Origin: RYN-230 sp036509255
GTDB taxonomy: Bacteria; Actinomycetota; Actinomycetes; Streptosporangiales; Streptosporangiaceae
Assembly: GCA_036509255.1 (NCBI GenBank)
Contig: DATCFY010000186.1
Coordinates: 1 to 34,116, forward strand
Direction: 5' to 3'
Length of the DNA stretch: 34,116 nt
Positions within the stretch are counted from its first letter, which is position 1, and every line of letters starts with the position of its first letter. Shown here in pieces: positions 15,223 through 22,671 of this stretch. The translations under genes and the position numbers were made by a program. Below the pieces are notes generated by a model. The model ran no database searches, was not told the DNA's origin, and saw nothing but the letters and a program-made list of their open reading frames with translations.

Positions 15223-15426
15223 ATGGCTGCAGAAGAAACTCCGCTCAGTGATGTGAGGTTCCTGACCGTGGCCGAAGTGGCCTCGATCATGCGCGTCTCG
15301 AAGATGACCGTCTACCGGCTTGTGCACTCGGGGGAGCTGGAGGCGATCCGGGTGGGCCGGTCGTTCCGCGTTCCCGAGCAGGCGGTGAACCGGTACCTGA
15401 AGGGGTCGTTTGTCACGGCTATCTGA
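15223..15426 (+). CDS. Small excisionase-type helix-turn-helix DNA-binding protein
   Basis: 67 residues, almost entirely one MerR-like/excisionase winged HTH: FLTVAEVASIMRVSKMTVYR, then LVHSGELEAIRVGRSFRVPEQAV and YLKGSFVTAI. The ATG at 15223 is preferred over a GTG at 15202 because AAGAGGGAA lies 8 nt before it. It corresponds by sequence and position to M. tuberculosis Rv0500A (between proC and bS22). It is related in fold to BldC but is not BldC. The regulatory target is unknown. Confidence 0.9.
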   Translation: MAAEETPLSDVRFLTVAEVASIMRVSKMTVYRLVHSGELEAIRVGRSFRVPEQAVNRYLKGSFVTAI

Positions 15427-15561
15427 GGCCGTTCCCCGAGGGGGCATCACCGGGATGGGTGCCGGGCAGGTACCCTGGGGCGTTGGCGTGGGCCCAGCCG
15501 GCTGGCATCGGGCGAATACGTCGCAAGCCTGTTTGCCTGAATCCCGAGTGAGGGTGGTGTC

Positions 15562-15660
15562 GTGGGCTCTGTCATCAAGAAGCGCCGTAAGCGAATGGCG
15601 AAGAAGAAGCACCGCAAGCTGCTGCGGAAGACCCGCGTGCAGCGGCGCAACAAGAAGTAA
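15562..15660 (+). CDS. Small ribosomal subunit protein bS22 (AURKAIP1/COX24 family)
   Basis: A 32-residue, extremely basic protein starting MGSVIKKRRKRMAKKKHRKL and ending RVQRRNKK; 20 of 32 residues are Lys or Arg. It matches the actinobacterial protein seen in mycobacterial 30S subunits near the decoding site (bS22, M. tuberculosis Rv0500B) and the mitochondrial mS38 family. The start is GTG at 15562 after a GAGGG-type site; the stop is TAA. TACCCT at 15472-15477 could be a -10 box. It is short enough to be missed by ordinary gene callers. Confidence 0.93.
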   Translation: MGSVIKKRRKRMAKKKHRKLLRKTRVQRRNKK

Positions 15661-15770
15661 CGCCGCGCTGGTGCCCCGTGGGCGGCTTGCTGGCGGCTGG
15701 CCCGCTGGTAGGCGGCCCAGGGCACTGCGGGAGGGCGCGGCGGGAAAGCGCGCGGTAGGAAAGGGAGACG

Positions 15771-16676
15771 GTGGGCTGGGAGGGAAGCACGGGGGAGCTT
15801 CCGCCCGGGGTGCCAGGTAGTTCCCATCCCGAGGGCGGTGACTGGCGCAGCCGGCTCCGGGATGCGTCCCGGTTCGCCCGGCGCCAGGTCACCGGCGAGG
15901 GGGAAGTCGACGAGTTCGGCTTCGACCCGGAATTCAACTCCCGGCTGCTGATCCCGCTGGCCCGGCTGCTGTACCAGCAGTGGTTCCGGGTCGAGATGCG
16001 CGGGCTCGGGCGGGTCCCAGGCACCGGGGCGGCGCTGCTGGTCGCCAACCATTCCGGCGTGCTGCCGCTGGACGCGATCATGCTCCAGACCGGCCTGCAC
16101 GACGAGCATCCCCAGCACCGGAACCTGCGCCTGCTCGGTGCGGACCTGGTTTACGAGGTCCCGGGCCTGGGGTTCCTGGCCCGGCGGGCCGGCCACATCT
16201 CGGCCTCCCCAGCGAACGCCGACCGGCTGCTGCGGGACGGTGAGCTGGTCGGCGTGTTCCCCGAGGGGTTCAAGGGCATCGGCAAGCCGTTCAGCGAGCG
16301 CTACCAGCTGCGCCGTTTCGGCCGCGGCGGGTTCGCGGTCACCGCGCTCCGGGCCCGGGTGCCTATCGTGCCCTGCGCGATCGTCGGCGCCGAGGAGATC
16401 TACCCGATGGTCGGCAACGCCAAGCCGCTCGCCCGGCTGCTCCGGCTGCCCTATTTCCCGATCACGCCGCTATTCCCCTGGTTCGGCCCGGTGGGCGCGA
16501 TTCCGCTGCCGTCCCAATGGATCATTGACTTCGGTGAGCCGGTGCAGACGTCCGGGTACCCCGCGGGTGCCTGGCGGGATCCGGCGGTGGTCGCGGAGCT
16601 GACCGCCGCGATCCGCGGCAGTATCCAGGCCAGGCTGGACACCCTGGTGGAAGAGCGCGGCCCCGCGTTCGGCTGA
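15771..16676 (+). CDS. PlsC-type lysophospholipid/glycerolipid acyltransferase
   Basis: 301 residues, orthologous in position and sequence type to M. tuberculosis Rv0502. Active-site block NHSGVLPLD (His94 to Asp101), a variant with six residues between His and Asp rather than the usual four. FPEGFKG near residue 162 and PIVPCAIVGAEEIYP (substrate-binding block) follow. A polar, basic N-terminus of about 75 residues precedes the fold. It transfers acyl groups to a glycerolipid acceptor at the membrane; the true acceptor is unknown. The start is GTG at 15771 with AAAGGGAG close upstream. It converges on the HAD phosphatase gene after 19 bp. Confidence 0.9.
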   Translation: MGWEGSTGELPPGVPGSSHPEGGDWRSRLRDASRFARRQVTGEGEVDEFGFDPEFNSRLLIPLARLLYQQWFRVEMRGLGRVPGTGAALLVANHSGVLPLDAIMLQTGLHDEHPQHRNLRLLGADLVYEVPGLGFLARRAGHISASPANADRLLRDGELVGVFPEGFKGIGKPFSERYQLRRFGRGGFAVTALRARVPIVPCAIVGAEEIYPMVGNAKPLARLLRLPYFPITPLFPWFGPVGAIPLPSQWIIDFGEPVQTSGYPAGAWRDPAVVAELTAAIRGSIQARLDTLVEERGPAFG

Positions 16677-16695
16677 GCGGGCGCTGCTGCCTGGG

Positions 16696-17625
16696 TCAGC
16701 CGCGGGTGTTGCGCAGGTAGCGCCGGTGCAGGGCCAGCCCGGCCGCGATGCCGCCGGCCACCGCGCCGGCCCCGGCCGCGGCCGGCAGCGCGACCAGGGT
16801 CGCCTTGCGCCCGGACCGGAAATCATGCACCGGCCAGCCCCGGCGGCGGGCTTCGGTGCGCAGTTCGGCGTCCGGGTTGACCGCGTTCGGGTGCCCGACC
16901 ATCTGGAGCATGGGCAGGTCGTTGCTGGAGTCGCTGTAGGACGAGCAGCGTCCCAGGTCCAGGCCCTCCCGCTGGGCGAGGGACGCGACCGCCGCGGCCT
17001 TGGCCTCGCCGTGCAGCAGGCCGCCGACCAGCCGGCCGGTGTACACGCCGTCGGTCGACTCCGCGACCGTGCCCAGCGCGCCCGTCAGCCCGAGCCGCTG
17101 CGAGATGACGGTGGCCAGCTCCACCGGGGTCGCGGTGACCAGCCACACCCGCTGGCCGGCCCGCAGGTGACCCTGGGCGAGCGCGCGGGTGCCTTCCCAG
17201 ACCCGGTCGGCCATGGTCTCGTCGAAGATCTCCTCGCTCAGGCTCACGATGTCGGCCACCTTGTGACCGGCCACGAAGGCCAGCGCGGCCTCCCGGGCCG
17301 CGTCGATGTGCTCGGAGTTCTCCGCGCCCCGGAGCCGGAAGGCGACCTGGCCCCAGGCGATCCGGGCCAGGTCCCGCGGGCCGAACATCTTGCGGGCCGC
17401 CAGTCCCCGGGCGAAGTAGTAGATGGACGCGCCGCGAATGAGCGTGTTGTCCACGTCGAAGAAGGCGCCAGCCGTGGGATCGGCCTCAGGTGGGGCCTGG
17501 ACGACCGTGGCGACCGCCGCGGAAGCGGCCCCGGCCAGCACCGCCTGTTCCCTGCGCAGCCGAGCGGACCTGCGCAGCCGGAGGGATCTGGTGCCGTCGG
17601 GAAGCTGTTCCTGCAGCTGCCTCAT
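16696..17625 (-). CDS. HAD-IB family phosphatase (SerB1-like) with C-terminal membrane helix
   Basis: 309 residues from the ATG at 17625. HAD motif I is FFDVDNTLIRG (nucleophile Asp57, acid Asp59), motif II VTATPVEL, motif III/IV around the Lys before SSYSDSSNDLPML. A helical cap lies between motifs I and II. The C-terminus has a hydrophobic, Ala/Gly-rich helix (ALPAAAGAGAVAGGIAAGLA) followed by basic residues, so it is probably membrane-anchored. It matches M. tuberculosis Rv0505c (named SerB1) by position; phosphoserine as substrate is unproven, and a lipid-linked phosphate would fit the acyltransferase next door. Confidence 0.9.
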   Translation of the reverse strand: MRQLQEQLPDGTRSLRLRRSARLRREQAVLAGAASAAVATVVQAPPEADPTAGAFFDVDNTLIRGASIYYFARGLAARKMFGPRDLARIAWGQVAFRLRGAENSEHIDAAREAALAFVAGHKVADIVSLSEEIFDETMADRVWEGTRALAQGHLRAGQRVWLVTATPVELATVISQRLGLTGALGTVAESTDGVYTGRLVGGLLHGEAKAAAVASLAQREGLDLGRCSSYSDSSNDLPMLQMVGHPNAVNPDAELRTEARRRGWPVHDFRSGRKATLVALPAAAGAGAVAGGIAAGLALHRRYLRNTRG

Positions 17626-17633
17626 GCCTGCCG

Positions 17634-17639
17634 AGTGTA
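17634..17639 (-). promoter_or_regulatory. Candidate -10 box for leaderless HAD phosphatase gene
   Basis: TACACT on the minus strand, 8 nt before the ATG at 17625; no ribosome-binding sequence between. Confidence 0.4.
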
Positions 17640-17718
17640 CAAAGCTGGCCAGGAGCCGGCCGGGCTGGTCATCGATCTGGTCCGCATCATCGCCGCCGGT
17701 CGTGCACCATAGGCAGCA

Positions 17719-19194
17719 ATGTCTATTTCGTTCGTCGCTGCGCTGGCCGGGACCGTGCTCGCCGCGGTCGGTACCGGGCTGGCCATCCGGCTGTGCGTGC
17801 GAAGCCCCAGGACGGACATGGTGGCCTGGGTCATCGCCCTGGCCGGCCTGACCGTCGGGCTGGCCGCGCAGGCCGCCGGCTACCGGCGTGGTTTCGTGCC
17901 CACCACGTTCCGCGCCGCCCAGCTCGGCGCGGCGCTGGTCGCGCCGCTGGCGCTGGCCTGGGGCATGGCGGAGCTGGCCGCCAAGGGCCTGGTCGCGCGG
18001 TTCGCTGCGCGGCTCGGCCTGGCCGGGCTGTTCGTCGTGGCCAGTGTGATCCTGGCCACGGACGTGCTGAGCTCGCAGCCCTTCACCCAGAAGTGGCCGG
18101 CCGCCCGGGACCACTTCGAGTTCCTCCCGCTCGGCCTGCTGGGGCTGGTCGCCGTGGCGGTGGCGGCGACCGTGCTCCTGGCGCTGCTGTGTACCGGGCT
18201 GCGCAGCCGCAACGACCCGGCCTGGCGGGGCGCGTTGGCCACGGTGGCCCTGGCCAGCGTGGCCGCGCTGGCTACCCAGGGCCTGCTGGCCTCGCTGCCC
18301 GCGGACACCGCCTACCCGGCCCTGACCGCGATCTCGGCGGTGGCGGCCTGGCTGGCCGCCAGCCGGGCGGCCGGGGTGAACGTGGGCCGGCTCCGCGGCG
18401 GGACCGGCGGCCCGCCGGCCCGGGCCGCTGATCCCGGGTACGGGGGTCCCGGGTACGGGGGCGACGACTCACTGGACCTGTACCGCGGTGGCTACCGCCA
18501 GTTCGAGGACAGCGCGGCCTTCGCGGCCTACGCCAACAGCGGGTACGGCGAGCCCGGGGGCTACCGGGGCGTGGCCCACGGCAGTCCGGGGCAGTACGAG
18601 GACACGGGCGGCTACCCGGTTCCCGCGGGGCTGCCTGCACAGGACACCGACCGCTTTCACGCCGACCCGGTCGAGCCGGTCACCGGGGCCTTCGACCCAC
18701 TCTTCCGGCCGAACGGATCCGCGGCGGCCCGGGATCCCGTGCGTGATCCGGCCACCAGCAACGGCACCGGGAAGCCCGGGCCGGACATCGAGTTCGCGAC
18801 CGGCATGCAGCTGCCCGCCATCGGCGACGTGATCGACGCCGCCGCCGCGGGCACGGTGGACACCGACCGGCTCTACGGGCGGATCGCCATCTACACCCTG
18901 CTGGACGCCGGGGCGGACGAGTTCGACCGGCTGGCGGAACAGGTGGTCGAGCAGGTACGGACCGGGGAGCCGGACACGCTGGCTTACGTGGTCCACGGCG
19001 TGCCGTCCGCGCCGTTGCAGAGAATTCTCTACCAGCTCTATGCCGACCGGGCTGCCTACGACCGGCACCAGGAGCGGCCCTACGTGGCCGAGTTCGAGTC
19101 CCGCAGGCGGCCGCTGGTGCTGGCCACCAACGTGATCGAGCTGGGCGTCCGGCAGGCCACGGTCGCGGCCGTGACGCCGCGCCGGGTCCCGTGA
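17719..19194 (+). CDS. Seven-helix membrane protein fused to an ABM-type monooxygenase-like domain
   Basis: 491 residues in three parts. About seven hydrophobic segments (4-26, 34-53, 64-87, 98-117, 135-160, 170-192 and 198-217) make a membrane domain. A Gly/Tyr/Pro-rich linker (about 225-345) holds repeats such as GYGGPGYGG. The C-terminal part (about 380-480) resembles the antibiotic-biosynthesis-monooxygenase ferredoxin-like fold: LYGRIAIYTLLDAGADEFDR, YVVHGVPSAPLQRILYQLY, YDRHQERPYVAEFES. Single ABM domains act on quinones or heme, or serve as dimerisation modules. The glutaredoxin-like gene overlaps its stop (GTGA) and rex-hem follows, suggesting a redox role; this is inference. The start is an ATG at 17719 without a clear ribosome site. 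Confidence 0.8.
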   Translation: MSISFVAALAGTVLAAVGTGLAIRLCVRSPRTDMVAWVIALAGLTVGLAAQAAGYRRGFVPTTFRAAQLGAALVAPLALAWGMAELAAKGLVARFAARLGLAGLFVVASVILATDVLSSQPFTQKWPAARDHFEFLPLGLLGLVAVAVAATVLLALLCTGLRSRNDPAWRGALATVALASVAALATQGLLASLPADTAYPALTAISAVAAWLAASRAAGVNVGRLRGGTGGPPARAADPGYGGPGYGGDDSLDLYRGGYRQFEDSAAFAAYANSGYGEPGGYRGVAHGSPGQYEDTGGYPVPAGLPAQDTDRFHADPVEPVTGAFDPLFRPNGSAAARDPVRDPATSNGTGKPGPDIEFATGMQLPAIGDVIDAAAAGTVDTDRLYGRIAIYTLLDAGADEFDRLAEQVVEQVRTGEPDTLAYVVHGVPSAPLQRILYQLYADRAAYDRHQERPYVAEFESRRRPLVLATNVIELGVRQATVAAVTPRRVP

Positions 19195-19457
19195 CGCGGG
19201 CCGGCCCGGTGTCCCCTGCCGTGCACGCGATCACCCTGCTCTCCCGACCCGGCTGTCACCTGTGTGACAGTGCGCGCGAGGTCATCGCGAGGGTCGCGGC
19301 GGACCTTGGCGTGTCCTGGGAAGAACGCGACATCACCAGCTCGGACGCGGATATGCGGGAGTACTGGGACAAGATCCCGGTCACCCTGATCGACGGGGTC
19401 CAGCACGATTTCTGGCGGGTCAGCGAGGACCGCCTGCGCGCTGCGCTGGCCCGGTGA
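19191..19457 (+). CDS. Glutaredoxin-like protein
   Basis: 88 residues, thioredoxin fold, active site Cys22-x2-Cys25 in RPGCHLCDSA, cis-Pro in KIPVTLIDG. It is of the short DUF836-like class and matches M. tuberculosis Rv0508 in position (just before hemA). The start is GTG at 19191 overlapping the previous stop; GTG at 19209 is an alternative that removes six residues. It probably acts on disulfides in the cytoplasm; partner unknown, but coupling to the ABM membrane protein is suggestive. Confidence 0.88.
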   Translation: MTRAGPVSPAVHAITLLSRPGCHLCDSAREVIARVAADLGVSWEERDITSSDADMREYWDKIPVTLIDGVQHDFWRVSEDRLRAALAR

Positions 19458-19495
19458 TCCCGTTCCGCACGCCCGGTGAGCGCCGGCGGCCGACT

Positions 19496-19513
19496 TTGTG
19501 CAAACGTTCACAA
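19496..19513 (+). promoter_or_regulatory. Rex operator (ROP) of rex-hemACD
   Basis: TTGTGCAAACGTTCACAA. The right half matches the Rex operator half-site exactly and the left half differs at one base. NAD+-bound or free Rex binds such sites and NADH releases it, as shown for Streptomyces coelicolor, where rex-hemACD is autoregulated. Confidence 0.9.
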
Positions 19514-19524
19514 GAGCGTACGGT
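19496..19524 (+). promoter_or_regulatory. rex promoter with -35 inside the Rex operator
   Basis: TTGTGC (19496-19501), 17-nt spacer, TACGGT (19519-19524). The -35 is the left half of the operator, so Rex binding should exclude RNA polymerase directly. The leader to the rex start is about 45 nt. Confidence 0.7.
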
Positions 19525-19574
19525 TGAAAGCCGCAACCCCCTCGTGCAGGTCGATCCCTCAGGAGCGTCGGCGC

Positions 19575-20297
19575 ATGTCACGGCGTGCAGTATCCGCGAA
19601 CGGCAGGTCCGGGCCCGGCAGATCACCAAACGGCCGCCAGGGCATCCCGGAGGCCACCATTGCCCGCCTCCCCGTGTACCTGCGTGTCCTGTACGCCTTC
19701 GCCGAGCAGGACATCCCGACCGTGTCCAGCGAGGAACTCGCGGCCGCGGCCGGGGTCAATTCAGCCAAGCTCCGCAAGGACCTGTCGCATCTGGGGTCCT
19801 ACGGCACCCGGGGCGTGGGGTACGACGTGGAGTACCTCGTCTACCAGGTGTCACGGGAACTGGGCCTGACCCAGGACTGGCCCGTGGTCATCGTCGGCGC
19901 CGGGAACCTGGGCCGGGCGCTGGCCAACTACGGCGGGTTCGCCTCACGCGGGTTCCGCATCGCGGCCGTCCTGGACAGTGCCCCGGAGGTCGTGGGGACC
20001 CAGATCGCCGGGCACGCCGTGCTGGACGTGGACCAGATGGAGCAGGTGGTGGCCCGGCACCGGGTGTCCATCGGGGTCATCGCCACGCCCGCCGGCACCG
20101 CCCAGGCCGTCTGTGACCGCCTGGTCGCGACCGGGGTGACCAGCATCCTGAACTTCGCGCCCGTGGTCCTCAATGTGCCCGGTGGCGTAGACGTGCGTAA
20201 GGTCGACCTGTCCATCGAGTTGCAGATTCTCGCCTTCCACGCGCAGCGGAGGTCGGTGGTGCGCGTTCCGCAAGATGCCCAGGCGGTGGGCCGATGA
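19575..20297 (+). CDS. rex: Redox-sensing transcriptional repressor Rex
   Basis: 240 residues. An N-terminal winged helix (IPEATIARLPVYLRVL, then SAKLRKDLSHLGSYGTRGVG for DNA contact) is followed by a Rossmann NAD(H) domain with VVIVGAGNLGRALANY and a C-terminal swapped helix in the dimer. It senses NADH/NAD+ and represses respiratory and heme genes when NADH is low. The start is the ATG at 19575 with AGGAG (19561-19565); the frame extends upstream but into the operator leader. Its stop overlaps hemA (ATGA). The operator upstream shows autoregulation. Confidence 0.96.
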   Translation: MSRRAVSANGRSGPGRSPNGRQGIPEATIARLPVYLRVLYAFAEQDIPTVSSEELAAAAGVNSAKLRKDLSHLGSYGTRGVGYDVEYLVYQVSRELGLTQDWPVVIVGAGNLGRALANYGGFASRGFRIAAVLDSAPEVVGTQIAGHAVLDVDQMEQVVARHRVSIGVIATPAGTAQAVCDRLVATGVTSILNFAPVVLNVPGGVDVRKVDLSIELQILAFHAQRRSVVRVPQDAQAVGR

Positions 20298-21730
20298 GCG
20301 TTCTCGTGGTCGGCCTGAGCCACAAGAGCGCCTCGCTCCCGGTCCTGGAGCAGGCGGTCGTCAGCGGTGACACGCTCAGCAAGCTGATCCGCGACGTGTC
20401 GCAGTCGCCGAACGTGGGCGGCACGTTCGTGGTTTCCACCTGCAACCGGGTGGAGGTCTACGCCGAAGTGGACAAGTTCCACGGTGGCGTGTCGTCCATC
20501 TGCGACCTGCTCGCCCGGCACTCCGGCATCCCGCTCAGCGAGCTGACCCCGAACTTGTACGTGCACTACGAGGACCGGGCTGTGCAGCACCTGCTCGCGG
20601 TGGCCTGCGGGCTGGAGTCCATGGTGGTGGGCGAGAGCCAGATCCTCGGCCAGGTCCGCAGCGCCCTGGCCGTGGCCCGTGGGCACTCCACGCTCAGCCG
20701 CGGCCTGGGGGAACTGGGCACGCTCGCGCTGCGCACCGCCCGGCGGGCGCACGCCGAAACCGGCATCGACCAGGCCGGGGCGAACCTGGTCAGCATCGGT
20801 ATCGCGGTCGCGCGCAGCCGGCTGGTGCCCGGGCTGGCGCCTGGGCAGCTGCCGAAGCCAGCCACGGGCCAGGCCGCGCCCGCGGATCCACCCCGGTCGC
20901 TCGCCGGGCTGCGGGTACTGATCGTCGGGGCCGGCTCGATGAGCTCGCTGGCCGCCACCACCGCGACCCGGATGGGTGCGGCGCACATCGTGGTGGCCAA
21001 CCGCACCGCCGACCGGGCCGGGCGGCTGGCCGCGGCGGTCGGGGGCAGCACCGCTGACCTCACCGACCTGGCCGGGCCGGTGGCCGAGGCTGACCTGGTC
21101 ATCTCCTGCACCGGCGCCGCGGGCGTGGTGCTCAGCGCGGACCTGGTGACCGAGGCGCTGGCCCGGCGCGGCCAGCCGGGCCGGCCGCTGGTCCTGCTGG
21201 ACCTGGCCATGCCCCGCGACGTCGACCCGGCCGCGGCCGCCCTGCCCGGGGTGCACCTGGTGGGCCTGGACACCCTCGGGGACCCGCCCGCCGGCGCGGG
21301 GGACGCCCCGGAACTGGCCGGCCTGGCCACCCGGGACGCGGACGTCGATGCGGTCCGGGCGATCGTCGCCCAGGAGTTCGAGGCCCGGGTATCCGCGGTG
21401 CACGCGGCCCGGGTCGCGCCGACCGTGGTCGCGCTGCGGGCCAAGGCCGCCCTGGTCGTGGACGCCGAGCTGGCCCGGCTGGCGGGCCGGCTGCCCGCCG
21501 ACCACCGCACCCTTGACGAGGTGGAACGGGCCATGCGCCGGGTAGTGGACAAGCTGCTGCACGCACCGACGGTGCGGGTCAAGGAGCTGGCCGGGTCCCC
21601 GGGCGGCGACGCCTACGAGGACGCTCTGCGGGTCCTGTTCGATCTCGACCCGGCGGTGGTCGCCGCGGTCACGCTGGCCGACGCGACCGCGCCAGGGGCA
21701 TCAGGCCCCAGGCAGGAGGACGAAACGTGA
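20294..21730 (+). CDS. hemA: Glutamyl-tRNA reductase
   Basis: First committed enzyme of the C5 heme pathway; reduces glutamyl-tRNA to glutamate-1-semialdehyde with NADPH. It has 478 residues, slightly long because of Pro/Ala-rich insertions near residues 178-205 and in the GDPPAGAGDAPEL loop. Catalytic Cys50 in VVSTCNRVEVYAE, ACGLESMVVGESQILGQV, the NADPH fold VLIVGAGSMSSLAA, and the C-terminal dimerisation helices. The ATG overlaps the rex stop and the hemC start overlaps its own stop (GTGA). Confidence 0.96.
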   Translation: MSVLVVGLSHKSASLPVLEQAVVSGDTLSKLIRDVSQSPNVGGTFVVSTCNRVEVYAEVDKFHGGVSSICDLLARHSGIPLSELTPNLYVHYEDRAVQHLLAVACGLESMVVGESQILGQVRSALAVARGHSTLSRGLGELGTLALRTARRAHAETGIDQAGANLVSIGIAVARSRLVPGLAPGQLPKPATGQAAPADPPRSLAGLRVLIVGAGSMSSLAATTATRMGAAHIVVANRTADRAGRLAAAVGGSTADLTDLAGPVAEADLVISCTGAAGVVLSADLVTEALARRGQPGRPLVLLDLAMPRDVDPAAAALPGVHLVGLDTLGDPPAGAGDAPELAGLATRDADVDAVRAIVAQEFEARVSAVHAARVAPTVVALRAKAALVVDAELARLAGRLPADHRTLDEVERAMRRVVDKLLHAPTVRVKELAGSPGGDAYEDALRVLFDLDPAVVAAVTLADATAPGASGPRQEDET

Positions 21731-22671
21731 GCAGGCCGCCGCTGCGGCTCGGCACCCGCAAGAGCCCGATGGCCATGGCCCAGTCCGGCCAGGTGGCCCG
21801 GCTCATCACCGAGCGCACCGGGGTCAGCGTGGAGCTGGTCGGGGTGACCACGTTCGGCGACGTAACCCGGGCTGACCTGGCCCAGATCGGCGGCACTGGC
21901 GTGTTCGCCAGTGCGCTGCGGGAGACGCTGCTGGCCGGCCAGGTCGACCTGGCCGTGCACTCCCTCAAGGACCTGCCGGTAGCGCCCGCACCCGGGTTGC
22001 TGCTGGCGGCCGTGCCGGCCCGGGAGGACCCGCGTGACGCGCTAGCCGCCCGGGATGGCGCCAAGTTCGCCGACCTGCCGCCCGGGGCCGCAGTCGGCAC
22101 CGGGTCACCACGCCGGGCCGCCCAGCTGCGGCTGCTGCGGCCTGACATCCGGCCGGTGCCTGTCCGCGGGAACGCCGGCACCCGGCTGGCCAAGGTCACC
22201 TCCGGTGAGCTGGACGCGGTCGTGCTGGCCAGCGCCGGGCTGGCCCGGATCGGGCGGCTGGACGCCGCGACCCAGATCTTTGAGCCGGAAGAGATGCTGC
22301 CCGCGCCCGGCCAGGGCGCGCTGGCGCTGGAATGCCGTGCGGGCGACACCGACCTGGCCGGGTTGCTGGCCCAGGTGGACGACCGGACCAGCCGGGCCGC
22401 GGTCACCGCGGAACGGGCCGTGCTGGCCGGATTGGCAGCCGGATGCAGCGCGCCGGTAGGTGCGTATGCCGCCGGAACGGAGATACTGCAGCTGAGAGCG
22501 GTTGTCGCGGCGCTTGACGGGGGGTCGGCGTTGCGGGCCAGCGCGACTGCCCCCGCAGGTGAGGCCGGACGCCTCGGCCGCGACGTCGCCGCCGAGTTGC
22601 TGCGCCAGGGCGCGGCGACGTACGCGGCAGTGTCTTCGGACTACTTCAGCAACGGGGACGATGCATCGTGA
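21727..22671 (+). CDS. hemC: Porphobilinogen deaminase (hydroxymethylbilane synthase)
   Basis: Polymerises four porphobilinogens to hydroxymethylbilane. 314 residues. LRLGTRKSPMAMAQSG at the N-terminus, HSLKDLP, GTGSPRRAAQLR, VRGNAGTRLAKV and Cys240 (in AAGCSAPVGAYA), which carries the dipyrromethane cofactor. The start is GTG at 21727, overlapping the hemA stop; the stop overlaps the hemD start. All expected residues are present. Confidence 0.96.
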   Translation: MSRPPLRLGTRKSPMAMAQSGQVARLITERTGVSVELVGVTTFGDVTRADLAQIGGTGVFASALRETLLAGQVDLAVHSLKDLPVAPAPGLLLAAVPAREDPRDALAARDGAKFADLPPGAAVGTGSPRRAAQLRLLRPDIRPVPVRGNAGTRLAKVTSGELDAVVLASAGLARIGRLDAATQIFEPEEMLPAPGQGALALECRAGDTDLAGLLAQVDDRTSRAAVTAERAVLAGLAAGCSAPVGAYAAGTEILQLRAVVAALDGGSALRASATAPAGEAGRLGRDVAAELLRQGAATYAAVSSDYFSNGDDAS

